From contig CAZNDG010000043.1 of the NCBI GenBank assembly GCA_964571695.1, positions 1-22,850 on the forward strand: DNA of 22,850 nt, read 5' to 3'. Within the stretch, counting starts at the first letter, position 1, and each line of letters begins with the position of its first letter. The DNA is from UBA8958 sp964571695. GTDB lineage: Bacteria > Desulfobacterota > Syntrophia > Syntrophales > UBA8958. Both the position numbers and the translations under genes were made by a program. This document shows positions 13,857 through 21,392 of this stretch, one piece after another. The notes beneath the pieces were generated by a model, which was given only the letters and a program-made list of their open reading frames with translations, was not told the origin of the DNA and ran no database searches.

Positions 13857-15317
13857 TCAATCCAACCAGTAGTTGGGCGCCTCCTTCGTTATGATCACAT
13901 CGTGTACATGGCTCTCCCGGAGTCCGGCGGAGGTGATTCTCACGAACCTCGCCTTTTCATGCATCTCAGGAATTGTCCGGCAGCCCAGGTAGCCCATGCC
14001 GGCCTTGAGCCCCCCGATCAACTGGTAGATGCTCGCCGACAGAGAGCCCCGGAATGGGACCCGTCCCTCGATTCCTTCCGGTACGAGCTTCAAATTACTT
14101 TCCATGTCATCCTGATAGTAGCGGTCCCGGCTTCCCGATTTCATCGCCTCGATGGAGCCCATGCCCCGATATACCTTGTAGCTACGGCCTTGGAAGAGGA
14201 TCGTTTCGCCGGGGCTCTCCTCCGTGCCGGCGAAGAGTCCGCCGATCATCACCGTATGGGCGCCGGCGGCCAGGGCCTTGGCGATATCCCCGGAGAATTT
14301 GATCCCTCCGTCGGCGACCACGGGGATGCCCCGGCGGGAGCAAACCTTGAAAGTTTCGCGAATCGCCGTCATTTGAGGTACCCCTACCCCGGCCACCACC
14401 CGGGTCGTACAGATGGAGCCCGGACCGACGCCCACTTTCACGGCGTCAACACCGGCGTCGATGAGGGCTTCCGCCCCTTCCGCCGTGGCTACGTTGCCGG
14501 CAATGAGTTCACATTTGGGGAAATTTCGCTTCGTGTCCCGGATCGCGAGGAGGACGCCCCGGGAATGGCCGTGGGAGGTGTCGATGACAATCGCGTCCAC
14601 ACCGGCGGCAATAAGGGCCTGAATCCGTTCTTCCCGGTCGAGAATCCCCACCGCGGCCCCGACGCGGAGACGCCCTAGGGAATCCTTGCTGGCATTGGGA
14701 TATTTACGTATTTTTTCAATATCTTTGATCGTTATGAGGCCTTTGAGATTGTACTCATCGTCCACGACAAGGAGTTTCTCAATGCGATGCTTGTGGAGGA
14801 GCTTCTTGGATTCTTCGAGGGAAATAGTGGAGGTCACCGTCACCAAATTGTCTTTTGTCATGACATTGGCCACCGGCTGTTCGAGATCGGTTTCAAAACG
14901 CAGATCACGATTGGTAAGGATGCCCACAAGTCTTGTGCCTTTTACGACCGGCACACCGGAAATCCGGTATTCCGTCATGAGATGGAGGGCCTCCTGCACC
15001 TTCTGCTCCGGGGCAATGGTGATCGGATCGACGATCATGCCGCTCTCCGATTTCTTGACTTTGTCCACCTCGATTACCTGGCGATCGATGCTCATGTTGC
15101 GATGGATTATTCCTATCCCCCCCTCCTGGGCCATGCAGATGGCCGTCTTGGATTCGGTAACCGTGTCCATGGCGGCGCTGAGGATAGGAATCCGCAGGAT
15201 GATGTTGTTGGTAAGATGCGTGGCAGTATCCACGTCTTTAGGCAATATGGACGATTCGGCGGGGACGAGGAGCAAATCGTCGAAAGTAAGGGCTTCACCG
15301 ACGTTATCGGTCAGCAT
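13857..15317 (-). CDS. guaB: Inosine-5'-monophosphate dehydrogenase
   Basis: The enzyme oxidises IMP to XMP with NAD, the committed step to guanine nucleotides. The 486-residue protein starts MLTDNVGEALTFDDLLLVP, as in the family. Two CBS domains (about residues 92-145 and 153-205) interrupt the barrel. The catalytic Cys303 lies in GVGPGSICTTRVVAGVG, followed by VADGGIKFSGDIAKALAAGA and the mobile flap region. The frame stays open upstream to 15434, but that extension runs into the mobile repeat and lacks family similarity. GGAGG seven bases before 15317 fixes the start. A MITE-like copy begins only 33 bases upstream, so guaB must use a promoter within or beyond it. dnaE follows at once. Confidence 0.96.
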   Translation of the reverse strand: MLTDNVGEALTFDDLLLVPAESSILPKDVDTATHLTNNIILRIPILSAAMDTVTESKTAICMAQEGGIGIIHRNMSIDRQVIEVDKVKKSESGMIVDPITIAPEQKVQEALHLMTEYRISGVPVVKGTRLVGILTNRDLRFETDLEQPVANVMTKDNLVTVTSTISLEESKKLLHKHRIEKLLVVDDEYNLKGLITIKDIEKIRKYPNASKDSLGRLRVGAAVGILDREERIQALIAAGVDAIVIDTSHGHSRGVLLAIRDTKRNFPKCELIAGNVATAEGAEALIDAGVDAVKVGVGPGSICTTRVVAGVGVPQMTAIRETFKVCSRRGIPVVADGGIKFSGDIAKALAAGAHTVMIGGLFAGTEESPGETILFQGRSYKVYRGMGSIEAMKSGSRDRYYQDDMESNLKLVPEGIEGRVPFRGSLSASIYQLIGGLKAGMGYLGCRTIPEMHEKARFVRITSAGLRESHVHDVIITKEAPNYWLD

Positions 15318-15324
15318 GTGAATA

Positions 15325-15329
15325 CCTCC
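15325..15329 (-). promoter_or_regulatory. guaB ribosome binding site
   Basis: On the minus strand GGAGG lies seven bases before the ATG at 15317. It rules out the 39-residue upstream extension of the open frame as the true start. Confidence 0.85.
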
Positions 15330-15349
15330 ATTAATTTTATTCTTATTTA

Positions 15350-15516
15350 GAGACCTTTGAAAAATGGCTTCGCCGCGGCTCAGAAATCTTTTTCGCCTCT
15401 GAATGGGTAACGTATAATCCTTATTCATTACCAAGCGTTAAGTTCAATCACGCAACGGCGAAAAACATTTGATTCGCCGCTTGCGAACCATTTTTCCGCA
15501 GTTATGCAAAGCTCTC
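15350..15516 (+). mobile_element. MITE-like non-coding element, full copy 3 (167 bp)
   Basis: Same length and termini as the copy at 1906-2072, with only three base differences (near element positions 19, 61 and 69). It is flanked by a different perfect 5-bp duplication, ATTTA (15345-15349 and 15517-15521). Different duplications around near-identical elements show independent insertions. It separates the DUF1285-like gene, whose stop is 17 bases away, from the guaB start. Its left end faces guaB, the same arrangement as copy 2 has relative to purM. Confidence 0.87.
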
Positions 15517-15533
15517 ATTTATAAGATGTCTCT

Positions 15534-16010
15534 TCAGGACTTCGTATCGAGATCGTAAATCCGGCCGTTGACGGGAAGGTAAAAAGCGTTTCTCCCGTCA
15601 TCATACTCGACATGCTCGGCAAGCTGATAGTAGGCTGCCCGGGTGAAACGCGCCGGAAAGGACCTGCCTCGCACCTGGCAATAGAGGATATTTTCCGGTC
15701 CGATATGCAGCGTTTCCGGATCGAGATCCTCTGCCGTATCATCGCATAGATAGATGCGGAAGTTATTTACGGCCCCGTTTCCATCCAGTTGCGGGTAAAC
15801 GGCCTTGATGAAATAGGCCGTGTCTTCCGCTTCTACATAACAGCGGTCATTGGGCAATTCGATGACATACCTGCCCATAGCGTCCAGGCGGAGATGTTGG
15901 TAAAAATAATTAACGAATTCCCGCCGGAACATCTCGGCGCCTTGATAATACCATACGCCTTCCTTGTCGATCCTGATCTGGCAAGGGGGGCTGTTTACAT
16001 CTTCGTTCAA
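15534..16010 (-). CDS. DUF1285-like protein of unknown function
   Basis: A soluble protein of about 158 residues with the family-like pattern PPCQIRIDKEGVWYYQGAEM, REFVNYFYQHLRLDAMGRY and YVEAEDTAYFIKAVY. These resemble the start of DUF1285 proteins; the function is unknown. It has no membrane segment, signal peptide or clear catalytic motif. The frame is open to a TTG at 16037 that overlaps the dtd stop as TTGA. The TTG at 16010 has AGAGGA five bases upstream and is preferred, though the longer form (167 residues) is possible. There is no usable ATG near the start. It follows dtd directly and is probably co-transcribed with it. The mobile repeat lies 17 bases beyond its stop. Confidence 0.75.
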   Translation of the reverse strand: MNEDVNSPPCQIRIDKEGVWYYQGAEMFRREFVNYFYQHLRLDAMGRYVIELPNDRCYVEAEDTAYFIKAVYPQLDGNGAVNNFRIYLCDDTAEDLDPETLHIGPENILYCQVRGRSFPARFTRAAYYQLAEHVEYDDGRNAFYLPVNGRIYDLDTKS

Positions 16011-16033
16011 AATTGTCCTCTTGTCCTCGCGTT

Positions 16034-16483
16034 TCAAATAGTATTTCTACTGTCCAGCAATATTGTGACCGGCCCGTCATTGACCGACACTATCTTCATC
16101 ATGGCCTGAAATTCCCCGGTTCCGATCTCTTTTACCCGGCCCGCCGCCGCCGCAACGAAATAATCGTAAAGTCCTTTGGCCTTTTCCGGTTCCTCGGAAC
16201 GGTAAAAGGATGGCCTTCTTCCCTTGCGGCAGTCACCAAGCAGAGTAAACTGTGAAATGATCATCAATTCACCCTCGATGTCGGTGAGAGAAAGATTCAT
16301 CTTGCCATCTATGTCTTCGAATATTCGCAAGTGGATGATTTTATCGACCAGATAATCGGCGTCATTGGCTCCATCTCCTTTTTCGACCCCGAGAAAGGTT
16401 ATCAGTCCCCTGCCGGTCCGGGAGATTTCCCTGCCTCCGACGGCGACGGCGGCCTGCTCTACCCTCTGGACAACTGCCCGCAT
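16034..16483 (-). CDS. dtd: D-aminoacyl-tRNA deacylase
   Basis: This cytoplasmic proofreading enzyme removes D-amino acids (and glycine from tRNA-Ala) from mischarged tRNA. The 149-residue length is typical. The start MRAVVQRVEQAAVAVGG, the motif SQFTLLGDCRKGRRPSF (about residues 77-93) and the C-terminal NDGPVTILL, which contains the Gly-cisPro dipeptide, are all present. The ATG at 16483 has GGGACGGA upstream. The gene is divergent from the radical SAM gene, and its stop meets the DUF1285-like gene. Confidence 0.95.
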   Translation of the reverse strand: MRAVVQRVEQAAVAVGGREISRTGRGLITFLGVEKGDGANDADYLVDKIIHLRIFEDIDGKMNLSLTDIEGELMIISQFTLLGDCRKGRRPSFYRSEEPEKAKGLYDYFVAAAAGRVKEIGTGEFQAMMKIVSVNDGPVTILLDSRNTI

Positions 16484-16585
16484 CTATGTTCCGTCCCGAT
16501 CTTTAATGGCGGGGGATGTTAACAGCAATCCGTCCTGTCTTCAAGCATTTTATTCCGGAACGAAAGATAGCCCAGCCCGGCTATA

Positions 16586-16614
16586 TTGACGACATCGGGA
16601 AAAGACCATATACA
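16586..16614 (+). promoter_or_regulatory. Candidate promoter for the radical SAM gene
   Basis: TTGACG at 16586-16591 and TATACA at 16609-16614 are separated by 17 bases. Transcription would begin near 16621, ahead of the ATG at 16664. The upstream TTG that could open a longer frame is itself part of this -35 box. A short inverted repeat (ATAGCC/GGCTAT around 16567-16584) sits just upstream in the divergent spacer. Confidence 0.5.
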
Positions 16615-16663
16615 TAGAAAGACCCATTGCCACCAGGTATCTTTTCTGCTATGCCGCCTTTAC

Positions 16664-18019
16664 ATGAAACCCTCTGTCCTGCTGGTTAATCCCTGGATTT
16701 ACGACTTCGCCGCATATGATTACTGGATGAAGCCGTTGGGACTGATGTATATGGCGTCCTACCTCAGGGAAAACGGCCTGGAGGTTAGGTTGGTCGATTG
16801 CCTGGACGGCTATGCGACGCAAGCGGCATCGATGGCCGTGACGCCGCGCCGCCCTCCCCGGCGGAAACCGGGAGGCCACGGCAAATTTCTCAGGCAACGG
16901 ATTGTTGCACCCCCGGCTCTGGACATGATTGCCCGGCCTTACCATCGTTACGGAATCGATCCGGAGATTTTTGCCGCGATGGTCAGATCCGTGGAGAAGC
17001 CCCGGGCAATCCTGGCGACATCCATGATGACCTACTGGTATCCCGGCGTCATTGACGCCATCAGCATTCTCAAGGAAATCTTTCCGGAAATCCCGGTGAT
17101 CCTGGGGGGGATCTATACCACCCTTTGTCCGGAGCATGCCCGGGCTCACACCGGCGCCGATTACGTCTTGGCCGGGGCCGGTGAAGGGTATGTGGATTTA
17201 ATTCTCGAAAAGATCATGGGGCTTTCTTTGTCCTATCGACCGGATTCAAAAAATTTGGATGCCCTCCCCTATCCAGCCTGGGATCTTCTTTCCCATCCCG
17301 ATCAACTTCCCGTCCTCACCTCCCGGGGCTGCCCCTGCCGCTGTCCATACTGCGCCACGAAGATACTCAACAGGACGTTCCGGCGCCGGGACCCCCGGCG
17401 GGTGGTGGACGAAATAGCACATTGGCGGAAAACTTTGGGGGTTAAGAACTTTTCTTTTTATGACGATGCCCTACTCGTGCGTCCGGAAGAAATGGCGATT
17501 CCCCTGTTGAAAGATATCATTATCCGACATCTGGACACCGTTTTTCATTGTCCCAATGGCTTGCATCTATCCGAGATAACTCCATATATAGCTACACTTC
17601 TCTTCAGGGCCGGTTTCCGTACCCTCCGATTCGGGCTGGAAACGACGGATAGAGATAGACAGCGGGCCCTGGGAGGAAAGGTGGAAAATGTCCATTTCGA
17701 GCAGGCGACGGCGTATTTGCGGGAAGCAGGTTATGAAGCCGACGATATCGCCGTTTATCTCCTTTGCGGCCTTCCCGGTCAGTCCGCCGGGGAAATCAGG
17801 GAGAGCATTCGTTATGTCCGGTCTCATGACGCCCGGCCGATTCTGGCGGAATATTCCCCCATCCCCGGTACGGCGCTGTGGGATGCCGCCCGCCAGTCCT
17901 CCCCCTATCCCCTTGCTGAAGAACCCCTGTTCCATAACAATTCCCTTCTCCCATGCGCCCATCCCACCCTGACCACCCTGGAGTATCATGCAATGAAGCG
18001 CCTAAGCCGCGGCAATTAA
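16664..18019 (+). CDS. B12-binding-type radical SAM protein
   Basis: A 451-residue protein with an N-terminal Rossmann-like region as in cobalamin-binding radical SAM enzymes (SVLLVNPWIYDF, PLGLMYMASYLRENGLEVRLVD, PVILGGIYTTLCPEHA, YVLAGAGEGYVD; residues 1-185). A radical SAM barrel follows, with the cluster motif Cys223-x3-Cys227-x2-Cys230 inside SRGCPCRCPYC; Cys225 is an extra cysteine between them. Later barrel elements are FYDDALLV, LRFGLETTDRDRQRALGG and LLCGLPGQSAGEI. The classical DxHxxG cobalamin ligand motif is not seen, so B12 may bind base-off without a protein histidine or not at all. The substrate is unknown. The frame extends to a TTG at 16586, but family similarity begins at this ATG, which lacks a clear ribosome site. 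Confidence 0.85.
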   Translation: MKPSVLLVNPWIYDFAAYDYWMKPLGLMYMASYLRENGLEVRLVDCLDGYATQAASMAVTPRRPPRRKPGGHGKFLRQRIVAPPALDMIARPYHRYGIDPEIFAAMVRSVEKPRAILATSMMTYWYPGVIDAISILKEIFPEIPVILGGIYTTLCPEHARAHTGADYVLAGAGEGYVDLILEKIMGLSLSYRPDSKNLDALPYPAWDLLSHPDQLPVLTSRGCPCRCPYCATKILNRTFRRRDPRRVVDEIAHWRKTLGVKNFSFYDDALLVRPEEMAIPLLKDIIIRHLDTVFHCPNGLHLSEITPYIATLLFRAGFRTLRFGLETTDRDRQRALGGKVENVHFEQATAYLREAGYEADDIAVYLLCGLPGQSAGEIRESIRYVRSHDARPILAEYSPIPGTALWDAARQSSPYPLAEEPLFHNNSLLPCAHPTLTTLEYHAMKRLSRGN

Positions 18020-18065
18020 AATAATCCATACATTTTTAAGGAAAAGGGAGATCTTTTCTTGCGCC

Positions 18066-18094
18066 TTGATTATCCGCGCCGAAAAGGTTAAGAT
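18066..18094 (+). promoter_or_regulatory. Candidate promoter ahead of the small membrane protein and M16 genes
   Basis: TTGATT at 18066-18071 and TAAGAT at 18089-18094 have a 17-base spacer. Predicted initiation near 18101 would fall on the ATG at 18102 and would make that start leaderless. The match is moderate and may be chance. Confidence 0.3.
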
Positions 18095-18095
18095 A

Positions 18096-18344
18096 GTGCC
18101 CATGAAAAAGGACCAATTCATCGGATCGTGGTTTTGGTGGTGTAAGCTCCTGGCCATCGGCGGCGCATCGCTGCTCCTTCTTCTCTGGGGGATAAGCGCC
18201 CTCTACAACGCATATTTTCTGAAGAACCCGCAGGAGTTCATCATGATCTTCTTTTCCGCCTCCTTCATGATTCTCTTGGGGATCACCGGGCTGATCTATC
18301 CCGCCTGTCGCATCCATGCCTATTTTAAAAATGATTCCTTTTAA
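18096..18344 (+). CDS. Small two-helix membrane protein, unknown function
   Basis: About 82 residues. Two hydrophobic segments are visible: LLAIGGASLLLLLWGISALY and, after a short loop NAYFLKNPQEF, IMIFFSASFMILLGITGLIY. A polar tail RIHAYFKNDSF follows. Both ends probably face the same side of the inner membrane. No family is recognised. The GTG at 18096 has AAGG eight bases upstream; the ATG at 18102, two codons later, is the alternative. The 3' end overlaps the start of the first M16 gene by 29 bases, which argues that the gene is real and translationally coupled to it. Confidence 0.65.
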   Translation: MPMKKDQFIGSWFWWCKLLAIGGASLLLLLWGISALYNAYFLKNPQEFIMIFFSASFMILLGITGLIYPACRIHAYFKNDSF

Positions 18345-19863
18345 AAATTTACGGGAGTATATAGCAAAACGGCTTGGCCTCGTTTTCGTATTATACTTTT
18401 TTGTGACGCTTTTTTGCCCGACTTCAGTCTCCGGTGCGGATCCCGATGACGCACTGGTGAAGCGGGTGGAATCGTTCACCTTGAAGAACGGGATTAGGGT
18501 CCTGATTCTGGAACGTCATTTCAGTCCCACGGCCTCATTCTATATCCGCTTTCGGGCGGGAGCGGCGGAGGAGCGGGAGGGAAAAACCGGGCTGGCTCAC
18601 CTTCTCGAACATATGATGTTCAAGGGGACAAAGACCATCGGGGGAATCAGTTCGGCCCGGGAAGGGAAGCTGCTCCGGGAGATCGGCAAGACCGGCGAAG
18701 CTCTCGACCGGGAAAGGACCAAGGGCGAACGGAAAGACGGACAAAGGATCAAAGCCCTGGAGAATAAACTGGCGGCGCTGCAGAAGGAACATCGACGCTG
18801 GTACCGTTCCAACGAAATCGACCGCCTCTATGCCGAGGCCGGAGCCGTAAACATCAACGCCTCCACCAGTCAGGACATGATTACCTATCATGTCAGTCTG
18901 CCGGCCAACAAGGCTGAACTATGGGCGAGGATCGAGGCGGATCGTCTCGCCAACTATGTCTTGCGGGAATTCTATCAGGAAAGGGAAGTAGTGCAGGAAG
19001 AACGGCGGCAGCGCATAGACGCCGATCCCGACGGATTGCTGTTCGAGCGGTTCGCGTCAGCGGCATTCATGGTCCATCCCTACCGTCGCCCTGTCATTGG
19101 CTGGCCTGATGATATTGCCGGGCTCGGCATGAAGGACGTGGAATCCTTTCACCGCCTGGCCAAGGCGCCGCGCAACATGGTGATTGCCATTGTGGGAGAT
19201 GTCCGGATTAATGAGATGCGCCGGTTGCTCGACAAGTATTTTGGCGTACTTCCCGGGCTAACGGCGGTGTTTCCACCGGTTGCGACGGAGCCGTCTCCCC
19301 GGGGGGAAAGGCGGATCACGGTCCGTTTCGATGCCGGTGCGCGCATGATTATGGGCTTCCTCAAATCACCGCCGCCGAATCGGGTGGATTATGTGTTCGA
19401 TGTTATCGAGGCCCTCCTCTCCAGGGATCGCTCCTCCCGCTTTTACCGGCAGCTTGTGGAAGCTCAGGGTCTGGCGGAAAGCGTCCAGGCAGTAAACGGC
19501 CTGCCTGGGAATCGCTACCCAAACCTTTTCTGTGTGTTCGCCTCGGTGCGCCATCCCCGTAAGATCGATGAACTGGCCGCGGCGGTGGAGAAGATGATCG
19601 ACGAACTGGCCATAGATGCGGTACCGGCGGTGGAACTGGAAAAGGTCAAAAACCAGTTGCAGGTCGATTTCATCCGCCGACAGGATTCCAATGAAGGACT
19701 CGCCAGCCTGCTTTCCTATTACGAAGCCCTGCTGGGTGATTATCGCTATCTGGGCAATTATGGCAAGCAAATTGCGACTGTCACTGCCGACGAGATCATG
19801 GCGGCGGTCAGGAAGTATCTGAACCGGGACAACCGGACCGTGGCGATCATGACTAAGGATTGA
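18316..19863 (+). CDS. Secreted M16 zinc metallopeptidase, catalytic subunit
   Basis: A 515-residue insulinase/processing-peptidase family protein. A hydrophobic signal sequence (about residues 20-40, ending FCPTSVSGADP) indicates export. The inverted zinc motif His95-x-x-Glu98-His99 lies in GLAHLLEHMMFKGT. The distal zinc glutamate lies in FYQEREVVQEERRQR (about residues 219-233). Between them is a charged, probably coiled-coil insertion (about residues 112-165), seen in a subset of bacterial M16 proteins. The C-terminal domain has FRAGAAEE-like core strands but lacks a clear R/Y substrate motif. Start choice is open: ATG at 18316 or 18331, neither with a good ribosome site. Its TGA overlaps the next frame at a TTG. 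Confidence 0.9.
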   Translation: MPILKMIPFKNLREYIAKRLGLVFVLYFFVTLFCPTSVSGADPDDALVKRVESFTLKNGIRVLILERHFSPTASFYIRFRAGAAEEREGKTGLAHLLEHMMFKGTKTIGGISSAREGKLLREIGKTGEALDRERTKGERKDGQRIKALENKLAALQKEHRRWYRSNEIDRLYAEAGAVNINASTSQDMITYHVSLPANKAELWARIEADRLANYVLREFYQEREVVQEERRQRIDADPDGLLFERFASAAFMVHPYRRPVIGWPDDIAGLGMKDVESFHRLAKAPRNMVIAIVGDVRINEMRRLLDKYFGVLPGLTAVFPPVATEPSPRGERRITVRFDAGARMIMGFLKSPPPNRVDYVFDVIEALLSRDRSSRFYRQLVEAQGLAESVQAVNGLPGNRYPNLFCVFASVRHPRKIDELAAAVEKMIDELAIDAVPAVELEKVKNQLQVDFIRRQDSNEGLASLLSYYEALLGDYRYLGNYGKQIATVTADEIMAAVRKYLNRDNRTVAIMTKD

Positions 19864-19871
19864 AGAACCTT

Positions 19872-21392
19872 ATGTTATTGCTGGTAAATATGCACTGTAA
19901 ACGAAAGGGGGGCTCTGCTTACGACCGCCGGGCGGTAATGGACCAGGGACGGCGGCGGGAAAGCGGCAACTCCCTCCGGTTTGCCCTGTCCGCACTATTC
20001 CTTGCCGCCATGATCTTTACGGCTGAAACATCAGTCTTTGCCGGCCCGCCCCTGTCCGATCCCAACCGTCTTTCCTATCCACCACTCCGGTTTTCTCCCC
20101 CGGTCCCCCAGCATTTCACTATAGAAAACGGCCTGGAGGTGTATTTCCTCGCAAGCCGGGAACTGCCGGTAGTGAAAGCTACCCTGCTGGTCAAATCAGG
20201 AGCCATGTACGATGAACAGGGCAAGGAAGGGACCGCGGAGCTGACGGCCGCCCTGATGCGGACGGGGGGTACGAAACAAATTTCGCCGCGGATTCTGGAT
20301 GACACCCTGGCCTCCCTGGCGGCGACCATCGAACCATCCGCCAGGATGGAACAGATAGAGTGGTCATTTTTTTCCTTGCGAAAGGATTTCTCCCGGGTGT
20401 TGGATATCTTCCACCAGATCATGAGGACACCCCGGTTCGATCCGGAACGGCTGGGGCTTCTCAAAGAGCTGAAAAGCGAGGAAATTCGAAGGTTAAACGA
20501 CGACCCGCAACAATGGGCCTTTAAGGAGTTTTTCCGCCACCTGTATCAGGGAAATCCTCGGGGAAGACTGCCAACGGTATCGACCCTGAAGGGTATAACA
20601 CGGGACGACATAGAGAAGTGCCACCGTCTCCACTACACCCCTGACAACATGTTTCTGGCCATTTCCGGCGACATCGACCGAGAAGAGGTGGAGCGGATTG
20701 TCCGGGAGACTTTTGGCTCCTGGCCGGCCAAAAGCGGTCGGATAGCGGTACCGCCCCCACTCGCCTCCTTCCAGAAGGGAAAATATTACCTCATCAAGGA
20801 TACTCCCCAAACAGTAACGGTCATCGGTCGTCCGGCGCCGACAAAGAATTCGCCGGATTTTTTCGCCTTCGATGTGGTGGACCATATTTTAGGGAGCGGT
20901 GGTTTCCGTTCCCGTATATTCCAGCAGGTGCGCACCGATCGAGGCTTGGCCTATGCCACCGGAAGTTTCTACCGGGCCAGGGAGGATTATGGGGTCTTCG
21001 GGGCCTATGCCCTAACCAAAACCTCCGCCGCCGGGGAGGCCTTGACTGTAATTCAGTACCTCGTCCGGACTGCCCGCATGCACGGTCTTGCCGTAGAAGA
21101 GACGGCCAGGGCAAAGAGTTCCATCCTCAACAGTTTCCTTTTCTCTTTTGCTACACCCCATCAATTGGTACACCAGCAGGCATCACTAACTTTCGAAGGT
21201 CTTCCGGAGAATTTTCTCTGGCAATACCGGGACCGTATCGACCGTCTGACCGCGGCGGACATCAATCATGCCGCCGCCAGGTGGCTCGATTTCGACCAGG
21301 CCCTGATCTTTATGCTGGGTAACAGGGCGGGTTACGAAGAGATAAAAAAAATGCATCCTGATTTTAAAATTATAAAGGTGAGTTATGATTGA
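19872..21392 (+). CDS. Secreted M16 family protein lacking the zinc motif (partner subunit)
   Basis: An M16 homologue of about 506 residues. Where the active enzyme has HxxEH, this protein reads GTAELTAALMRTGGT, so all three zinc and catalytic positions are lost. It keeps the R/Y-type motif VRTDRGLAYATGSFYR (Arg and Tyr near residues 357 and 361), as expected of the non-catalytic half of a heterodimeric M16 protease. A signal sequence (FALSALFLAAMIF to VFAGPP) indicates export. The true start is uncertain: TTG 19860 overlaps the previous stop, ATG 19872 has AAGGA 12 bases upstream, and ATG 19938 would give a more ordinary signal peptide length. The last 8 bases overlap the M20 gene. Confidence 0.88.
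   Translation: MLLLVNMHCKRKGGSAYDRRAVMDQGRRRESGNSLRFALSALFLAAMIFTAETSVFAGPPLSDPNRLSYPPLRFSPPVPQHFTIENGLEVYFLASRELPVVKATLLVKSGAMYDEQGKEGTAELTAALMRTGGTKQISPRILDDTLASLAATIEPSARMEQIEWSFFSLRKDFSRVLDIFHQIMRTPRFDPERLGLLKELKSEEIRRLNDDPQQWAFKEFFRHLYQGNPRGRLPTVSTLKGITRDDIEKCHRLHYTPDNMFLAISGDIDREEVERIVRETFGSWPAKSGRIAVPPPLASFQKGKYYLIKDTPQTVTVIGRPAPTKNSPDFFAFDVVDHILGSGGFRSRIFQQVRTDRGLAYATGSFYRAREDYGVFGAYALTKTSAAGEALTVIQYLVRTARMHGLAVEETARAKSSILNSFLFSFATPHQLVHQQASLTFEGLPENFLWQYRDRIDRLTAADINHAAARWLDFDQALIFMLGNRAGYEEIKKMHPDFKIIKVSYD

Noticed and set aside
13902..14678. Long plus-strand open frame opposite guaB (258 codons)
   Set aside because: Antisense shadow of the strongly conserved guaB barrel, with no recognisable domain.
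15318..15434. 39-residue N-terminal extension of guaB
   Set aside because: It is mostly read from the mobile repeat and its edge. The family start MLTDNVGEAL and a well-placed GGAGG mark the true start at 15317.
16586..16663. 26-residue N-terminal extension of the radical SAM protein from a TTG
   Set aside because: The TTG is part of a good -35 box, the extension has no family similarity, and the fold begins at the ATG at 16664.
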